DNA of 64,000 nt, from assembly GCF_007828725.1 (NCBI RefSeq), contig NZ_VIUW01000002.1, positions 682,001-746,000 of the forward strand, read 5' to 3'. The notes under the pieces are model-generated. The model was not told the DNA's origin and made no database searches. It saw only the letters and a list, made by a program, of their open reading frames with translations. Each line of letters begins with the position of its first letter. The stretch's first letter is position 1. The position numbers were made by a program, and so were the translations under genes. The DNA comes from Marihabitans asiaticum (lineage in GTDB: Bacteria; Actinomycetota; Actinomycetes; Actinomycetales; Dermatophilaceae). Below, piece after piece: positions 1 to 7,562 of this stretch.

Positions 1-399
1 CCCGGCCGCGTCCAGACGGACCCGGGCGAGGTCGGTGGTCGCCGAGGTGGCGATGGTGCAGAGCGGACGCCGACCGGCCTGCCGGTCAGCCTCACCGGCC
101 AGCGTCGCGATCGCCTCGGCGGCGCCGGGCAGGGCGACCACCCCGTCGGTGTCGCCGAGCTCGAGCTCGTCGATCCTCGCCTGGGCGGCCTCGGGGTCGA
201 GATCGGGCGCCACCGAGGCGATGATCGCGCTCGCCGGCATGCCGTGGTGACCGGCGAGCCGGTCCGGATCGATGTCGTGCTCCATCGCCCAGCGCAGCCA
301 GGACCGCTCGACCGACCCGGTCGAGTCGACGAGGGTGCCGTCGTTGTCGAAGATCACGGCGGCGAAGGTGCGCTCGGTCAGCTCGCTCGCTTGGCTCAC
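1..399 (-). CDS. HAD-family hydrolase, 3' end cut by window edge
   Basis: This is the N-terminal 133 residues of a haloacid dehalogenase-type phosphatase; the rest lies left of the window. Near the N-terminus the motif FDNDGTLVDS is the HAD motif I, with the nucleophile Asp and the general acid Asp two residues later. The cap region follows with a HGMPA segment typical of phosphoglycolate phosphatase or sugar-phosphatase-like members. The GTG start at 399 overlaps the stop of the upstream methyltransferase gene (GTGA), so the two are probably translated together. The substrate cannot be told from the sequence. Confidence 0.8.
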   Translation of the reverse strand, partial: MSQASELTERTFAAVIFDNDGTLVDSTGSVERSWLRWAMEHDIDPDRLAGHHGMPASAIIASVAPDLDPEAAQARIDELELGDTDGVVALPGAAEAIATLAGEADRQAGRRPLCTIATSATTDLARVRLDAAG

Positions 400-1022
400 C
401 CGGCCATCGTCGCAGCCCGGCCGAGGACGAACCAGCTCCAGGGAGTGGCGACCGGCCCCGCCTCCTGGGCCCGCAGCGCCGAGGCGTTCAGTCCGGCCGA
501 GGCCAGCAGGGCAGGGATGTCACGGTCGACGTGGCAGCCACCGGCGACCGGGCCCCACACCGGCTGCATCGCCGACTGCACCCGGGCCATGGCAGGGCGG
601 GGCGAGCGGCAGTGCTCCACTAGGTGGAGCGCCCCACCCGGCCTGAGCACCCGCGCGGTCTCGGCCAGCGCCGACCCGAGGTCGGGGATCGTGCATAGGG
701 TCCACGTCGAGACGACGGCATCGACGCTGTTGTCCGGAATGTCGATGGAAGCGCCGTCGAGCCCGGTGCGTTCGACCGGCCGACCGAAGGCCGCCCGTCG
801 GTCCGCCGACATCTCCCACGCGAGGTCCGAGGGCTCCACCGCGAGGACCCGGGTCACCCCTTCGCCGTAGTGCTCGAGGTTGCGCCCGCTGCCGAAGCCC
901 AGCTCGATCACTACCCCCGTTACCGGCGCGCACACGGCCCGTCGCCACGGCGCGGTGAGCTCACCACCACAGGTGAGGTCGATAAGGCGCGGGACCACCC
1001 GCTCCTCCCACCAGCCCATCAC
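396..1022 (-). CDS. Class I SAM-dependent methyltransferase
   Basis: A 208-residue Rossmann-fold methyltransferase. Motif I is IELGFGSGRN (about residues 39-48), the acidic loop is LAVEPSD, and the post-motif region VLRPGGALHLVEH matches the class I fold. The C-terminal half has a Cys/His segment (GGCHVDRDI) and a WSWFVLG end seen in the UbiE/METTL7-like group, which often methylate small thiols or lipids; that assignment is inference. The gene overlaps by four bases both the upstream GNAT gene (ATGA) and the downstream HAD gene (GTGA), forming a three-gene leftward operon. Confidence 0.8.
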   Translation of the reverse strand: MMGWWEERVVPRLIDLTCGGELTAPWRRAVCAPVTGVVIELGFGSGRNLEHYGEGVTRVLAVEPSDLAWEMSADRRAAFGRPVERTGLDGASIDIPDNSVDAVVSTWTLCTIPDLGSALAETARVLRPGGALHLVEHCRSPRPAMARVQSAMQPVWGPVAGGCHVDRDIPALLASAGLNASALRAQEAGPVATPWSWFVLGRAATMAG

Positions 1023-1513
1023 TTACCCTTCCCCGGCCGGGTCGAACCGACGTAGCAGAACATCGGCTCGCCGTCGTCGAGATGGCTGAAGCCATGCCGC
1101 TCGTAGAACCGCCGCGCCCCCAGATCGGGTCCATCGACGTTGATCTGCATCTCCTCGGCGCCAGCGGCGGAGCAGTACGACCTGGCCGACTCGAGGAGCG
1201 CCGACCCCACCCCTGCACTTCGACGCGAGGGTACGACGTAGAGCTCTTCGAGCTGGGCGAGCGGCCCCAGGAAGTACGGGGTCGGTCGAAGGGTGACCAT
1301 CGCGAAACCGACCGCAACCCCGCCCTGCTCTGCCAGGTGCACGACGATGTCCTCTCGATCAAGCAGCGTGCCGAAGCGAGACTCGAAGGCAGCGGCGGCA
1401 GGATCTGGGTCGCCGAACTCGGTGTTGAAGTCGTGCAGGAGGAAAGCGACGAGTGAGGAGTCTGCCGCGCGCGCCCGCCGGATCGAGGTACGCACCCCCC
1501 GATGCAAGCACAT
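1019..1513 (-). CDS. GNAT-family N-acetyltransferase
   Basis: A 164-residue single-domain GCN5-type acetyltransferase. The acetyl-CoA binding loop is visible as VVPSRRSAGVGSALLES (R/Q-x-x-G-x-G/A signature), preceded by the beta-4 strand LEELYVV and followed by the C-terminal NVDGPDLGARRFYERHGF segment. The acceptor substrate is unknown. It is the first gene of a leftward cluster with the methyltransferase and HAD gene, overlapping the former at ATGA. A later in-frame start near VRTSIRRARAADS would remove about six residues and is also plausible. Confidence 0.75.
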   Translation of the reverse strand: MCLHRGVRTSIRRARAADSSLVAFLLHDFNTEFGDPDPAAAAFESRFGTLLDREDIVVHLAEQGGVAVGFAMVTLRPTPYFLGPLAQLEELYVVPSRRSAGVGSALLESARSYCSAAGAEEMQINVDGPDLGARRFYERHGFSHLDDGEPMFCYVGSTRPGKGK

Positions 1514-1526
1514 ATCCTCGGGCCAC

Positions 1527-1802
1527 GTGAGCGAAGACCTCGACCCTGAGTCCCCGGGCGGGTTGGGTCCGGGCGTCGACCCCGAGGACCTGGCGACGAC
1601 CCTGCGCGTGCTCGGGACGCTCCACGAGCTGCCCGCAGGTCATCCCGACATCGCCGCGGTCAAGCGGGCCAGCGGCACGATGTACAACCGGGTGCGTAAG
1701 GCGGCCCGCCGCGCCGCCCGTCGGGCAGAGCGCGACCCGATGATCGCCCGCGACGAGGCGATCCTCGCGTTCTCCGGGGCGGTCCACGCCGTCACCGCTT
1801 GA
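1527..1802 (+). CDS. Short protein matching the N-terminal region of a longer actinobacterial SDR oxidoreductase (truncated)
   Basis: A 91-residue ORF with a GTG start at 1527. The segment VDPEDLATTLRVL and the basic stretch RVRKAARRAARRAERDP look like the helical N-terminal extension of a family of large actinobacterial short-chain dehydrogenases. In those proteins this extension is followed by a Cys-rich linker and a Rossmann domain, but here it stops at TGA 1800-1802 and no Rossmann domain follows in any frame. It runs convergent to, and overlaps by 11 bases, the YbaK gene. The family match is from memory of the pattern. It may be a relic or a free-standing small protein. Confidence 0.45.
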   Translation: MSEDLDPESPGGLGPGVDPEDLATTLRVLGTLHELPAGHPDIAAVKRASGTMYNRVRKAARRAARRAERDPMIARDEAILAFSGAVHAVTA

Positions 1803-2295
1803 CGGCCGAGACGGACGCCGAGGTGAGCGCCACGAGGTCCGCCGGGGCGAGCTCGACGTCGAGGCCGCGACGCCCTCCGCTGACGAGCACGCTCTCGTGG
1901 GTGAGCGCGGACTCGTCGACGACGGTGCGCAGCGGACGCTTCTGCCCCAGGGGGGAGATCCCCCCGACGACGTAGCCCGTGGTCCGCTCGGCGAGCCCGG
2001 GGTCGGCCATGCTCGCCCGCTTCGCCCCGACGGCGGCGGCGAGAGCCTTGAGGTCGAGCTGACCCGCGACCGGGACGACGGCGACGACGAGACCGCGGTC
2101 GGCCGGGAGGTCGGTCTGGGCCAGGAGGGTCTTGAGGACCCGGGCCGGGTCGACGCCGAGCGCCTCGGCGGCCTCGGCGCCGAAGGAGGGCGCGGCCGGG
2201 TGGTGCTCGTACGCCCGGATGACGAAGGGGGTCCCGCTCGCCTCGAGCAGCCGGACGGCGGGCGTGCCGCCGGGCGGCGGCTTCTTCCGGCTCAG
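1792..2295 (-). CDS. ybaK: YbaK-type Cys-tRNA(Pro) deacylase
   Basis: A tRNA-editing protein that hydrolyses mischarged Cys-tRNA(Pro) in trans. The order of motifs fits YbaK: N-terminal GTPAVRLLEASGTPF, then HHPAAPSFGAEAAEALGVDPARVLKTLL with the conserved Lys, then GAKRASMADP and the glycine-rich GYVVGGISPLGQKRPL lid. No ATG, GTG or TTG lies at the expected N-terminus. The most natural start is CTG at 2295, overlapping the upstream stop as CTGA; a longer reading overlapping the GNAT gene is the alternative. It sits last in a leftward run. A second, diverged YbaK-like gene is at 37863-38336. Confidence 0.8.
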   Translation of the reverse strand: MSRKKPPPGGTPAVRLLEASGTPFVIRAYEHHPAAPSFGAEAAEALGVDPARVLKTLLAQTDLPADRGLVVAVVPVAGQLDLKALAAAVGAKRASMADPGLAERTTGYVVGGISPLGQKRPLRTVVDESALTHESVLVSGGRRGLDVELAPADLVALTSASVSAVKR

Positions 2296-2636
2296 AAGGA
2301 GCCGCCGCCGCCGATGCCCTTCGGGGCGTCCTGGTCGGTGCCCTTTTCGCCCAGGCCCGCTGCCAGCGCGGTGTAGACCGGGTGCTTCTCGATGTATCTC
2401 TTGATGAAGGGGCACGTCGGGATGACGCCCTTGCCCTGCTCGCGGACGTCGTCGAGCGCCCCCTTCGCCAGGGTCGAGCCGACGCCCTGGCCCTCGTAGG
2501 CGTCCTCGACGACGGTGTGGGTGAGGTCGACCTCGTCGCCCTTGACCTCGTAGGTGACGAAGCCGGCGACCTGGCCGTCGACGACGGCCTCGTAGCGGGA
2601 CTTCTCCTCGTTCTTGCGGAACTCGACAGCGCTCAT
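2292..2636 (-). CDS. YjdJ-type GNAT acetyltransferase
   Basis: A 114-residue minimal GNAT protein. The sequence VDLTHTVVEDAYEGQGVGSTLAKGAL holds the acetyl-CoA loop (EGQGVGS), and VIPTCPFIKRYIEKHPVY is the conserved Cys-containing C-terminal motif of the small YjdJ-like family. The family lacks the N-terminal substrate-binding helices of larger GNATs and its substrate is not established. A glycine-serine tail (GIGGGGSF) follows. ATG at 2636 overlaps the upstream membrane-protein stop (ATGA), and its own stop overlaps the proposed ybaK start. Confidence 0.8.
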   Translation of the reverse strand: MSAVEFRKNEEKSRYEAVVDGQVAGFVTYEVKGDEVDLTHTVVEDAYEGQGVGSTLAKGALDDVREQGKGVIPTCPFIKRYIEKHPVYTALAAGLGEKGTDQDAPKGIGGGGSF

Positions 2637-2866
2637 GCCGTCATGGTGCCATCGGGACGGTCCCGGACGAGGAGTACGGACCCGACGACAATCTGCCAGA
2701 CGATCGGCGCGTAGACCGCCACGCGCTCGACGGCCCCGAAGGGCGCCCCGCCGGTCACGGCGAGCACCGTTGCGAGTGCCCCGAGGACCGCAAGAGCCCC
2801 GGCGAGCACCCCTGCCCTCGGGTACCGCCGGCGCACGAAGACCGCCAACGCAGCGAGCGCCAGCAC
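2633..2866 (-). CDS. Small two-helix membrane protein, possible DUF998 C-terminal remnant
   Basis: A 77-residue hydrophobic ORF with a GTG start directly after the stop of the upstream gene. Two or three membrane segments are apparent: residues about 1-10, 20-40 and 50-67. The C-terminal stretch VAVYAPIVWQIVVGSVLLVR resembles the last transmembrane helix of DUF998-type membrane proteins, which normally have five or six helices and about 200 residues. No N-terminal part is present upstream, so this may be a fragment left by deletion. The short overlap with the downstream GNAT start argues that it is still translated. Confidence 0.45.
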   Translation of the reverse strand: MLALAALAVFVRRRYPRAGVLAGALAVLGALATVLAVTGGAPFGAVERVAVYAPIVWQIVVGSVLLVRDRPDGTMTA

Positions 2867-2890
2867 GCCGCCCCGCTGACCGCAGCAACG

Positions 2891-3097
2891 TCAGCCGCCG
2901 CCGAAGCCCTTCGCCTCCCGCTTGCGGATTGACTCCTCCTCGGCCTCCCGGGCCTGGGAGTCGTCGACCCCGCCCGGCAGCGGCGCGTTGGCCAGGCCGA
3001 CGTGCTGCTCCTGCTCACGCCGCTCCTGCTCGGTGCCGTCCTGGCGCGCGCCGTCGCCAGCCTGGTCGTCGCGGGTGTCGTCGGTCATGTCGCTCAT
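2891..3097 (-). CDS. Small hydrophilic protein of unknown function
   Basis: A 68-residue highly charged protein (MSDMTDDTRDDQAGDG at the start, REAEEESIRKREAKGFGGG at the end) with no hydrophobic segment and almost no aromatic residues; it is probably disordered or a single charged helix. The ATG at 3097 overlaps the stop of the upstream hydrolase gene (ATGA), which supports real translation. I do not recognise the family. Similar acidic small proteins are common in Actinobacteria, including the one at 35836-36117 here. Confidence 0.6.
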   Translation of the reverse strand: MSDMTDDTRDDQAGDGARQDGTEQERREQEQHVGLANAPLPGGVDDSQAREAEEESIRKREAKGFGGG

Positions 3098-4014
3098 GAT
3101 CCCACTTTCGTGTCCAGCCAGTCGACGAGCTCGGCGGTGACCTCGTCCCGGTTGATCTCGTTGAACATCTCGTGACGGCCCTGGGGGTAGAGCCGCAGCG
3201 TGAGGTCCTGCAGGCCCACCGAGCGGAGCTGGTCGCGGACCGCGGTGACGCCCTTCTCGCCGCCCACGGGGTCGTCGGACCCCGCGAGGAGGTAGATCGG
3301 CAGGTCCGAGCGGATGCGGGCGGGGTTCCGGTCCGAGGAGAGCGCGTTGATCCCGCTGAGGAAGTCGGCGAAGAAGCCCGAGGTGAAGACGTTGCCGCAG
3401 CGCGGGTCGGCGACATAGGCGTCGACCTCGTCCTCGTCGCGCGAGAGCCAGTCGAAGTCGGTCCGGTTCGGCTTGAACTTCTTGTTGAAGTCCCCGAAGG
3501 TCAGCTTGTCCATGAGGCTCGACGGGTGCCGCCGACCGCGGATCCTCCCTTCGACCGACGCCACCCGCTGCCCGACCGTGCCGAGGATCCCCGGGTCCCC
3601 GCCGGTCCCCGAGAGCACGAGCGCGTCCATGTCGTCGCTGTGCCGCGAGGCGGCCTCACGGGCCATGAAGGAGCCCATCGAGTGCCCCAGCAGCACGTAG
3701 GGGACCCCGCGGTACCGGTCTCGGGCGTAGCGGCCGACGGCCTCGATGTCACCGATCGCGGCGTCCCAGCCGTGGCGGTCCGCGAAGTACCCGACCTCGT
3801 GCGGCTGGCTGGCCGTGGCGCCGTGACCACGGTGGTCGTGGGCGACGACGGCGTAGCCGGCGGCGTTCAGCGCCTGCGCCAGGCGGTCGTAGCGCTGGGC
3901 GTGCTCGGCCATGCCGTGCGCGATCTGGACGACGGCCTTGGGCGAGTCGATCGACCAGACGTAGGTGGCCAGCTCGGCACCGCCGTGCGGCGAGGGGATG
4001 GTCAGGGTCTCCAT
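3094..4014 (-). CDS. Alpha/beta hydrolase, monoacylglycerol-lipase-like
   Basis: A 306-residue cytosolic serine hydrolase of the Hydrolase_4 (lysophospholipase or monoacylglycerol lipase) type. The oxyanion region is VVQIAHGMAEHAQRY with the HG-E-H pattern, the nucleophile elbow is GHSMGS, the acid is in LLAGSDDPVGG and the catalytic His is in GRHEMFNE. The start at ATG 4014 was chosen because the METLTIPSPHG beginning is where homologues start; the open frame continues upstream without support. It overlaps the next small gene by four bases. Confidence 0.88.
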   Translation of the reverse strand: METLTIPSPHGGAELATYVWSIDSPKAVVQIAHGMAEHAQRYDRLAQALNAAGYAVVAHDHRGHGATASQPHEVGYFADRHGWDAAIGDIEAVGRYARDRYRGVPYVLLGHSMGSFMAREAASRHSDDMDALVLSGTGGDPGILGTVGQRVASVEGRIRGRRHPSSLMDKLTFGDFNKKFKPNRTDFDWLSRDEDEVDAYVADPRCGNVFTSGFFADFLSGINALSSDRNPARIRSDLPIYLLAGSDDPVGGEKGVTAVRDQLRSVGLQDLTLRLYPQGRHEMFNEINRDEVTAELVDWLDTKVGS

Positions 4015-4052
4015 GGCGGCCAGCGTAGGACGCGGGCGTCGGCGAAGGGGGC

Positions 4053-4991
4053 TCAGAACCCTGCCCAGCGCGTCACCTCGACGATAAGCCGCGGGTCGAG
4101 GGCGACGGCGACGCCGTCGATCTCTCGGACCGGGGTCGGCCCGCGGCTCGAGGCGACGAGCCACACGCCGTCGGCGGTGAGCAGGTCGGCCGCGGGGACG
4201 AGCTCTTCGGCGGTCTCTCGGCCTGCTGCAGCGGCGGCGTGGAGGATCGCGGCGACGCTGAGCGACTCGAGGATGCCGGTGCCGTCGGTCGGGGTGGTGA
4301 GCACCCGGCCGTCGCGGATGACGACGAGACCGGCCATGGGGGCGTCGAGCGCGAAGCCGTCGGTCGTGGTGAAGATCACGTCGTCGGCGCCGCGTCGTCT
4401 CGCCTCGCGCTGGGCGGCGACGTTGACGACGTAGGACAGGGTCTTGACCCCGCCGAGCAGCCACGGCGCGTCGACGAAGGCGTCGCTGGGGTGGCCGCGG
4501 CTCAGCGTGACGACGCTGACCGCGCCCGAGGCATCAGCGCCATTGCCCTCACCGATCCTTAAGGTGCGAGCACCGGCGAGCCTCGACGGGTCATTCCCTC
4601 GCTGCGGCCGACCGGCAGGTCGGGGCTGGACGACGGCGAAGGCGGTCGGTCCGGCCTCGGGGTACCACTCACGTCCCCGGGTGAGGACGAGCTTGAGCGA
4701 GGCGTCGACCGGCTCGGGCCAGGCCGCCACGACGAGACTGACGAGGTCGTGCCAGGCCTGGCGGGCCGGCGGCTCGATCTCCAGCGCGGCAGCGGAGGCG
4801 AAGAGCCGGTCCAGGTGGTCGTCGAGGTCGCGGACCTCGTTGCCGGTGTCGGTGTGCACGACGAGCGCCGAGTCGAAGCACCCGTCGCCGCGGGTCAGCC
4901 CGAGGTCGTCGACCGTGACGACAGGCTGGTCCGGGTCGACCAGGGTCGGTCCGTCCGGACCGAGCCGGCCGACGACTGGCGAGGCGCTCAC
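4053..4991 (-). CDS. pabC: Aminotransferase class IV, aminodeoxychorismate-lyase-like
   Basis: A 312-residue fold-type IV PLP enzyme. The N-terminal DDLGLTRGDGCFDS motif is characteristic of PabC and branched-chain aminotransferases. KTLSYVVNVAAQREARRRGADD contains the catalytic Lys, and FALDAPMAGLVVIRDGRVLTTPTDGTGILES is the cofactor-phosphate region. By family it would convert 4-amino-4-deoxychorismate to p-aminobenzoate for folate. No pabA/pabB lies nearby, so the assignment rests on the protein alone. The start at GTG 4991 follows GGGAGG closely. It is divergent from the desulfurase-like gene. Confidence 0.8.
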   Translation of the reverse strand: MSASPVVGRLGPDGPTLVDPDQPVVTVDDLGLTRGDGCFDSALVVHTDTGNEVRDLDDHLDRLFASAAALEIEPPARQAWHDLVSLVVAAWPEPVDASLKLVLTRGREWYPEAGPTAFAVVQPRPAGRPQRGNDPSRLAGARTLRIGEGNGADASGAVSVVTLSRGHPSDAFVDAPWLLGGVKTLSYVVNVAAQREARRRGADDVIFTTTDGFALDAPMAGLVVIRDGRVLTTPTDGTGILESLSVAAILHAAAAAGRETAEELVPAADLLTADGVWLVASSRGPTPVREIDGVAVALDPRLIVEVTRWAGF

Positions 4992-5048
4992 CTCCCCAGC
5001 GTAGGCCGCGCACGGCACCTCACCCCCTTCGCCGGGCAGACTGAGCGC

Positions 5049-6254
5049 ATGGCGACGACACCGGAGTACGACGTCCAGCGGGTCCGCGCAGAGGTGCCGG
5101 CCCTCGCCGAGGGGCTCGCCCACTTCGACGGGCCCGGTGGGACGCAGACCCCCTTCGCCGTCGGGCGGGCCGTCGCCGACACCCTGCTCTCGGCCGTCTC
5201 GAACAGGGGCACGGTGACCCCTTCGGAGCGGCGCGCCGAGGAGATCGTCGCGGCCTGCCGGAGCGCGATCGGCGACCTCGTCGGGACCGATCCCGGCGGG
5301 GTGATCTTCGGGCGCAGCGCGACGGCCCTGACCTATGACCTCTCCCGGGCGCTCGCGTCGACGTGGGGTGCCGGTGACGAGGTGGTCGTCAGCCGTCTCG
5401 ACCACGACTCCAACGTCCGGCCCTGGGTCCAGGCGGTCGAGCGGGCCGGCGCGACGGTGCGGTGGGCCGACTTCGACCCGGCGACCGGGGAGCAGGGGCT
5501 CGAGCACTTCGCGGCGGTGATCGGCGAGCGCACGCGGCTCGTCGCGCTGACGGGGGCGTCGAACCTCATCGGCACGATCCCGCCGGTGCGGGCCGTGGCG
5601 GACCTGGCGCACGAGGTGGGCGGTTTGGTGTGGGTGGACGGGGTGCACTCCAGCGCGCACCGGCTGCCGGACCGCGAAGGGGTGGGAGCGGACTTCTGGT
5701 CGTGCTCGCCGTACAAGTTCCTCGGCCCGCACTGCGGGACCGTGTCGGCTGATCCGGCGCTGCTGGAGACGCTGCGGATGGACAAGCTCGTGCCCTCCAG
5801 CGACGCGGTGCCGGAGCGCTTCGAGCTCGGGACGCTGCCCTACGAGCTGATGGCGGGGGCGACGGCGGCGGTGAATTTCCTCGCCGATCTCGTTCCCGCG
5901 GAGGGGAACAGGCGCGAGCGGCTGCGGGCGAGCTACGCGGCGCTGCACGATCACGAGTCGGTCCTGCTGGCCCGGCTCGACACCGGGCTCCGCGAGGTCC
6001 CGGGAGTACGCGTCTACTCGAACGCCGCCGAGCGCACACCGACGCTGCTCTTCACGATCGACGGGCGCGACCCGCAAGCGATCCGGGAGCACCTGGCTGC
6101 TCGCGGGGTGGCGGCGCCCGCGTCGCACTTCTATGCGATCGAGTGCAGCCGGCGCCTGGGTCTGGGCGATGGCGGTGGGGTGCGGGTCGGGCTGGCGCCG
6201 TACACCGACGGCAGCGACGTCGACCGGCTGCTCGACGGTCTGCGCGAGCTGTAA
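5049..6254 (+). CDS. Cysteine-desulfurase-like class V aminotransferase
   Basis: A 401-residue PLP enzyme of the cysteine desulfurase-like subfamily. The N-terminal FDGPGGTQTP loop, the HDSNVRPW cofactor contact, the VWVDGVHSSAHR aspartate and the Schiff-base lysine in SPYKFLGPHCG are all visible. The C-terminal half ends with a GVRVGLAPYTDGSDVDRLL arginine motif. It lies beside selD. Such enzymes could supply sulfur or selenium from cysteine or selenocysteine, but a role in selenophosphate synthesis is only inferred from position. It is convergent to selD with 37 bases between the two stops. Confidence 0.8.
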   Translation: MATTPEYDVQRVRAEVPALAEGLAHFDGPGGTQTPFAVGRAVADTLLSAVSNRGTVTPSERRAEEIVAACRSAIGDLVGTDPGGVIFGRSATALTYDLSRALASTWGAGDEVVVSRLDHDSNVRPWVQAVERAGATVRWADFDPATGEQGLEHFAAVIGERTRLVALTGASNLIGTIPPVRAVADLAHEVGGLVWVDGVHSSAHRLPDREGVGADFWSCSPYKFLGPHCGTVSADPALLETLRMDKLVPSSDAVPERFELGTLPYELMAGATAAVNFLADLVPAEGNRRERLRASYAALHDHESVLLARLDTGLREVPGVRVYSNAAERTPTLLFTIDGRDPQAIREHLAARGVAAPASHFYAIECSRRLGLGDGGGVRVGLAPYTDGSDVDRLLDGLREL

Positions 6255-6291
6255 GCACCCCCTCCCGGCTTCTTAGGGAACACCCGAGCCA

Positions 6292-7296
6292 CTACGCGAC
6301 GGCGACGCTCACCCCTTCGCCCAGGGACCCGGCCGCCACGGTCTCCCCGACGACCGGCGCGCCGGGGACCTCACCTACGACGAGCAACCCTCCGGACGTC
6401 TGGGCGTCGGCGAGCAGCAGCAGCTCGTCCTCGCTCACCCCGTCGGCTGCGAGGTGGGGGCGCACCCAGTCGAGGTTTCGCCGCGAGCCGCCGGGCACGT
6501 GGCCCGCGGCAAGCGCCTCCCGGGCGCCTTCGACGTACGGCACGGCTGCGCTGTCGACTCTGGCGGCCATCGCGCTGGCGCGGCACATCTTGTAGAGGTG
6601 CCCCAGGAGGCCAAAGCCGGTGACGTCCGTCGCCGCCCGCACCCCGGCCGCCACCGCCGCCTGGGAGGCGTCCCGGTTGAGCGTGGTCATCACCGCCACC
6701 GCCTCGTCGCTGACCTCGCCGGTGGTCTTGTGCCGGTTGTTCAGCACCCCGACACCCAGCGGCTTGGTGAGGCTGATCGGCAGCCCGGGCTCGGCGGCGT
6801 CGTTGCGCATGAGCCGCTCCGGGTCGCCCGTCCCGGTCACCGCCAGCCCGTAGACCGGCTCGATGTTGTCGATGCTGTGCCCTCCGAGCACCGGGCAGCC
6901 GGCCTCGGCCGCCATGTCCCGTCCGCCGCGCAGCGTCTCGGTGAGCAGCTCCAGCGGCAGCACGCCACGCGGCCAGCCGACGAGGTTGATCGCCATGACC
7001 GGGGTGCCGCCCATCGCGTAGACGTCCGAGAGGGCATTCGCCGCCGCGATCCGACCCCACAGGTAGGCGTCGTCGATGAGCGGGGTGAAGAAGTCCGCGG
7101 TCGAGATCACCGCGACCCCGCCCTGGATGCGCACCGCTGCGGCGTCGTCACCGTCGTCGAGACCGACGAGCACCTCGGCGTTCGGCTCGGTGATGGCGCC
7201 ATGCAGGCCGGCGACGACCTGCTCGAGCTCGCCCGCCGGGATCTTGCAGGCGCACCCCCCGCCGTGGGCGTACTGCGTCAGCCGGGTCTCACTCAT
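6292..7296 (-). CDS. selD: Selenide, water dikinase (selenophosphate synthetase)
   Basis: Makes selenophosphate from selenide and ATP, the selenium donor for Sec-tRNA. The N-terminal catalytic loop is GGGCACK: the catalytic position is Cys, not selenocysteine, followed by the essential Lys. DFFTPLIDDAYLWGRIAAAN and GGHSIDN are the ATP and magnesium binding segments, and TDVTGFGLLGH is the AIR-synthetase-like C-domain signature. The 334 residues fit the family's usual length. It lies 46 bases downstream of tRNA-Sec on the same strand and may share its transcript. The selA-selB pair reads the other way. Confidence 0.96.
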   Translation of the reverse strand: MSETRLTQYAHGGGCACKIPAGELEQVVAGLHGAITEPNAEVLVGLDDGDDAAAVRIQGGVAVISTADFFTPLIDDAYLWGRIAAANALSDVYAMGGTPVMAINLVGWPRGVLPLELLTETLRGGRDMAAEAGCPVLGGHSIDNIEPVYGLAVTGTGDPERLMRNDAAEPGLPISLTKPLGVGVLNNRHKTTGEVSDEAVAVMTTLNRDASQAAVAAGVRAATDVTGFGLLGHLYKMCRASAMAARVDSAAVPYVEGAREALAAGHVPGGSRRNLDWVRPHLAADGVSEDELLLLADAQTSGGLLVVGEVPGAPVVGETVAAGSLGEGVSVAVA

Positions 7297-7342
7297 CCCG
7301 CCAGCCTAGGAGGTGACGCGATCCCCCTTCGCCCGTGGAGGC

Positions 7343-7438
7343 TGGCGGAGGCGGACGGGAATCGAACCCGCCAGACCGAGATGCTCGGCCTCACCGGTGT
7401 TGAAGACCGGGGGGACCACCAGGTGCCCAGACGCCTCC
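7343..7438 (-). tRNA. selC: tRNA-Sec (anticodon UCA)
   Basis: A 96-base tRNA. The acceptor stem GGAGGCG pairs with CGCCTCC, followed by discriminator G and an encoded CCA (7343-7345). The anticodon arm is CCGGT-CTTCAAC-ACCGG with UCA at positions 34-36. A long variable arm (GAGGCCGAGCATCTCGGTCT region) and the T-arm GGCGGGTTCGATTCCCGTC follow. The length, long variable arm and UCA anticodon together identify the selenocysteine tRNA that reads UGA in a SECIS context. Confidence 0.97.
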
Positions 7439-7455
7439 GCGCCCCAGCCTACAAA

Positions 7456-7540
7456 CTGCTGCTGGCAGCACTTCGGTGAGCCAGCAGCAGCTCGAGATGC
7501 GGCTGGCTCACCAAGATGCTGCTGGCAGCATCTTGGTGAG
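7456..7540. repeat. Two related inverted repeats between tRNA-Sec and selA
   Basis: Two hairpin-capable sequences lie in the divergent region. The first has 11-base arms at 7456-7466 and 7480-7490. The second is a perfect inverted repeat with 16-base arms at 7507-7522 and 7525-7540 and a 2-base centre. The two share the direct repeat GCTGCTGGCAGCA followed by CTTSGGTGAG-like sequence (7458-7480 and 7518-7540). The second ends 22 bases before the selA start, so it could be an operator or a 5' leader structure controlling selAB. No run of U follows, which argues against a simple terminator. Confidence 0.75.
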
Positions 7541-7562
7541 GGGAGTTCGTAGGATCGGGGAG

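Noticed and set aside
2867-2893. In-frame TGA joining the small acidic protein to the downstream membrane ORF, as a possible selenocysteine codon
   Set aside because: The two parts are unrelated in composition, no hairpin follows the TGA, and the GTG at 2866 gives an ordinary start.
6255-6291. Terminator between the desulfurase-like gene and selD
   Set aside because: The 37 bases contain no inverted repeat of useful length.
7343-7438. Possible tRNA-Leu or tRNA-Ser with a long variable arm
   Set aside because: The anticodon is UCA, the length is 96 bases and it lies among selD, selA and selB; it is tRNA-Sec.
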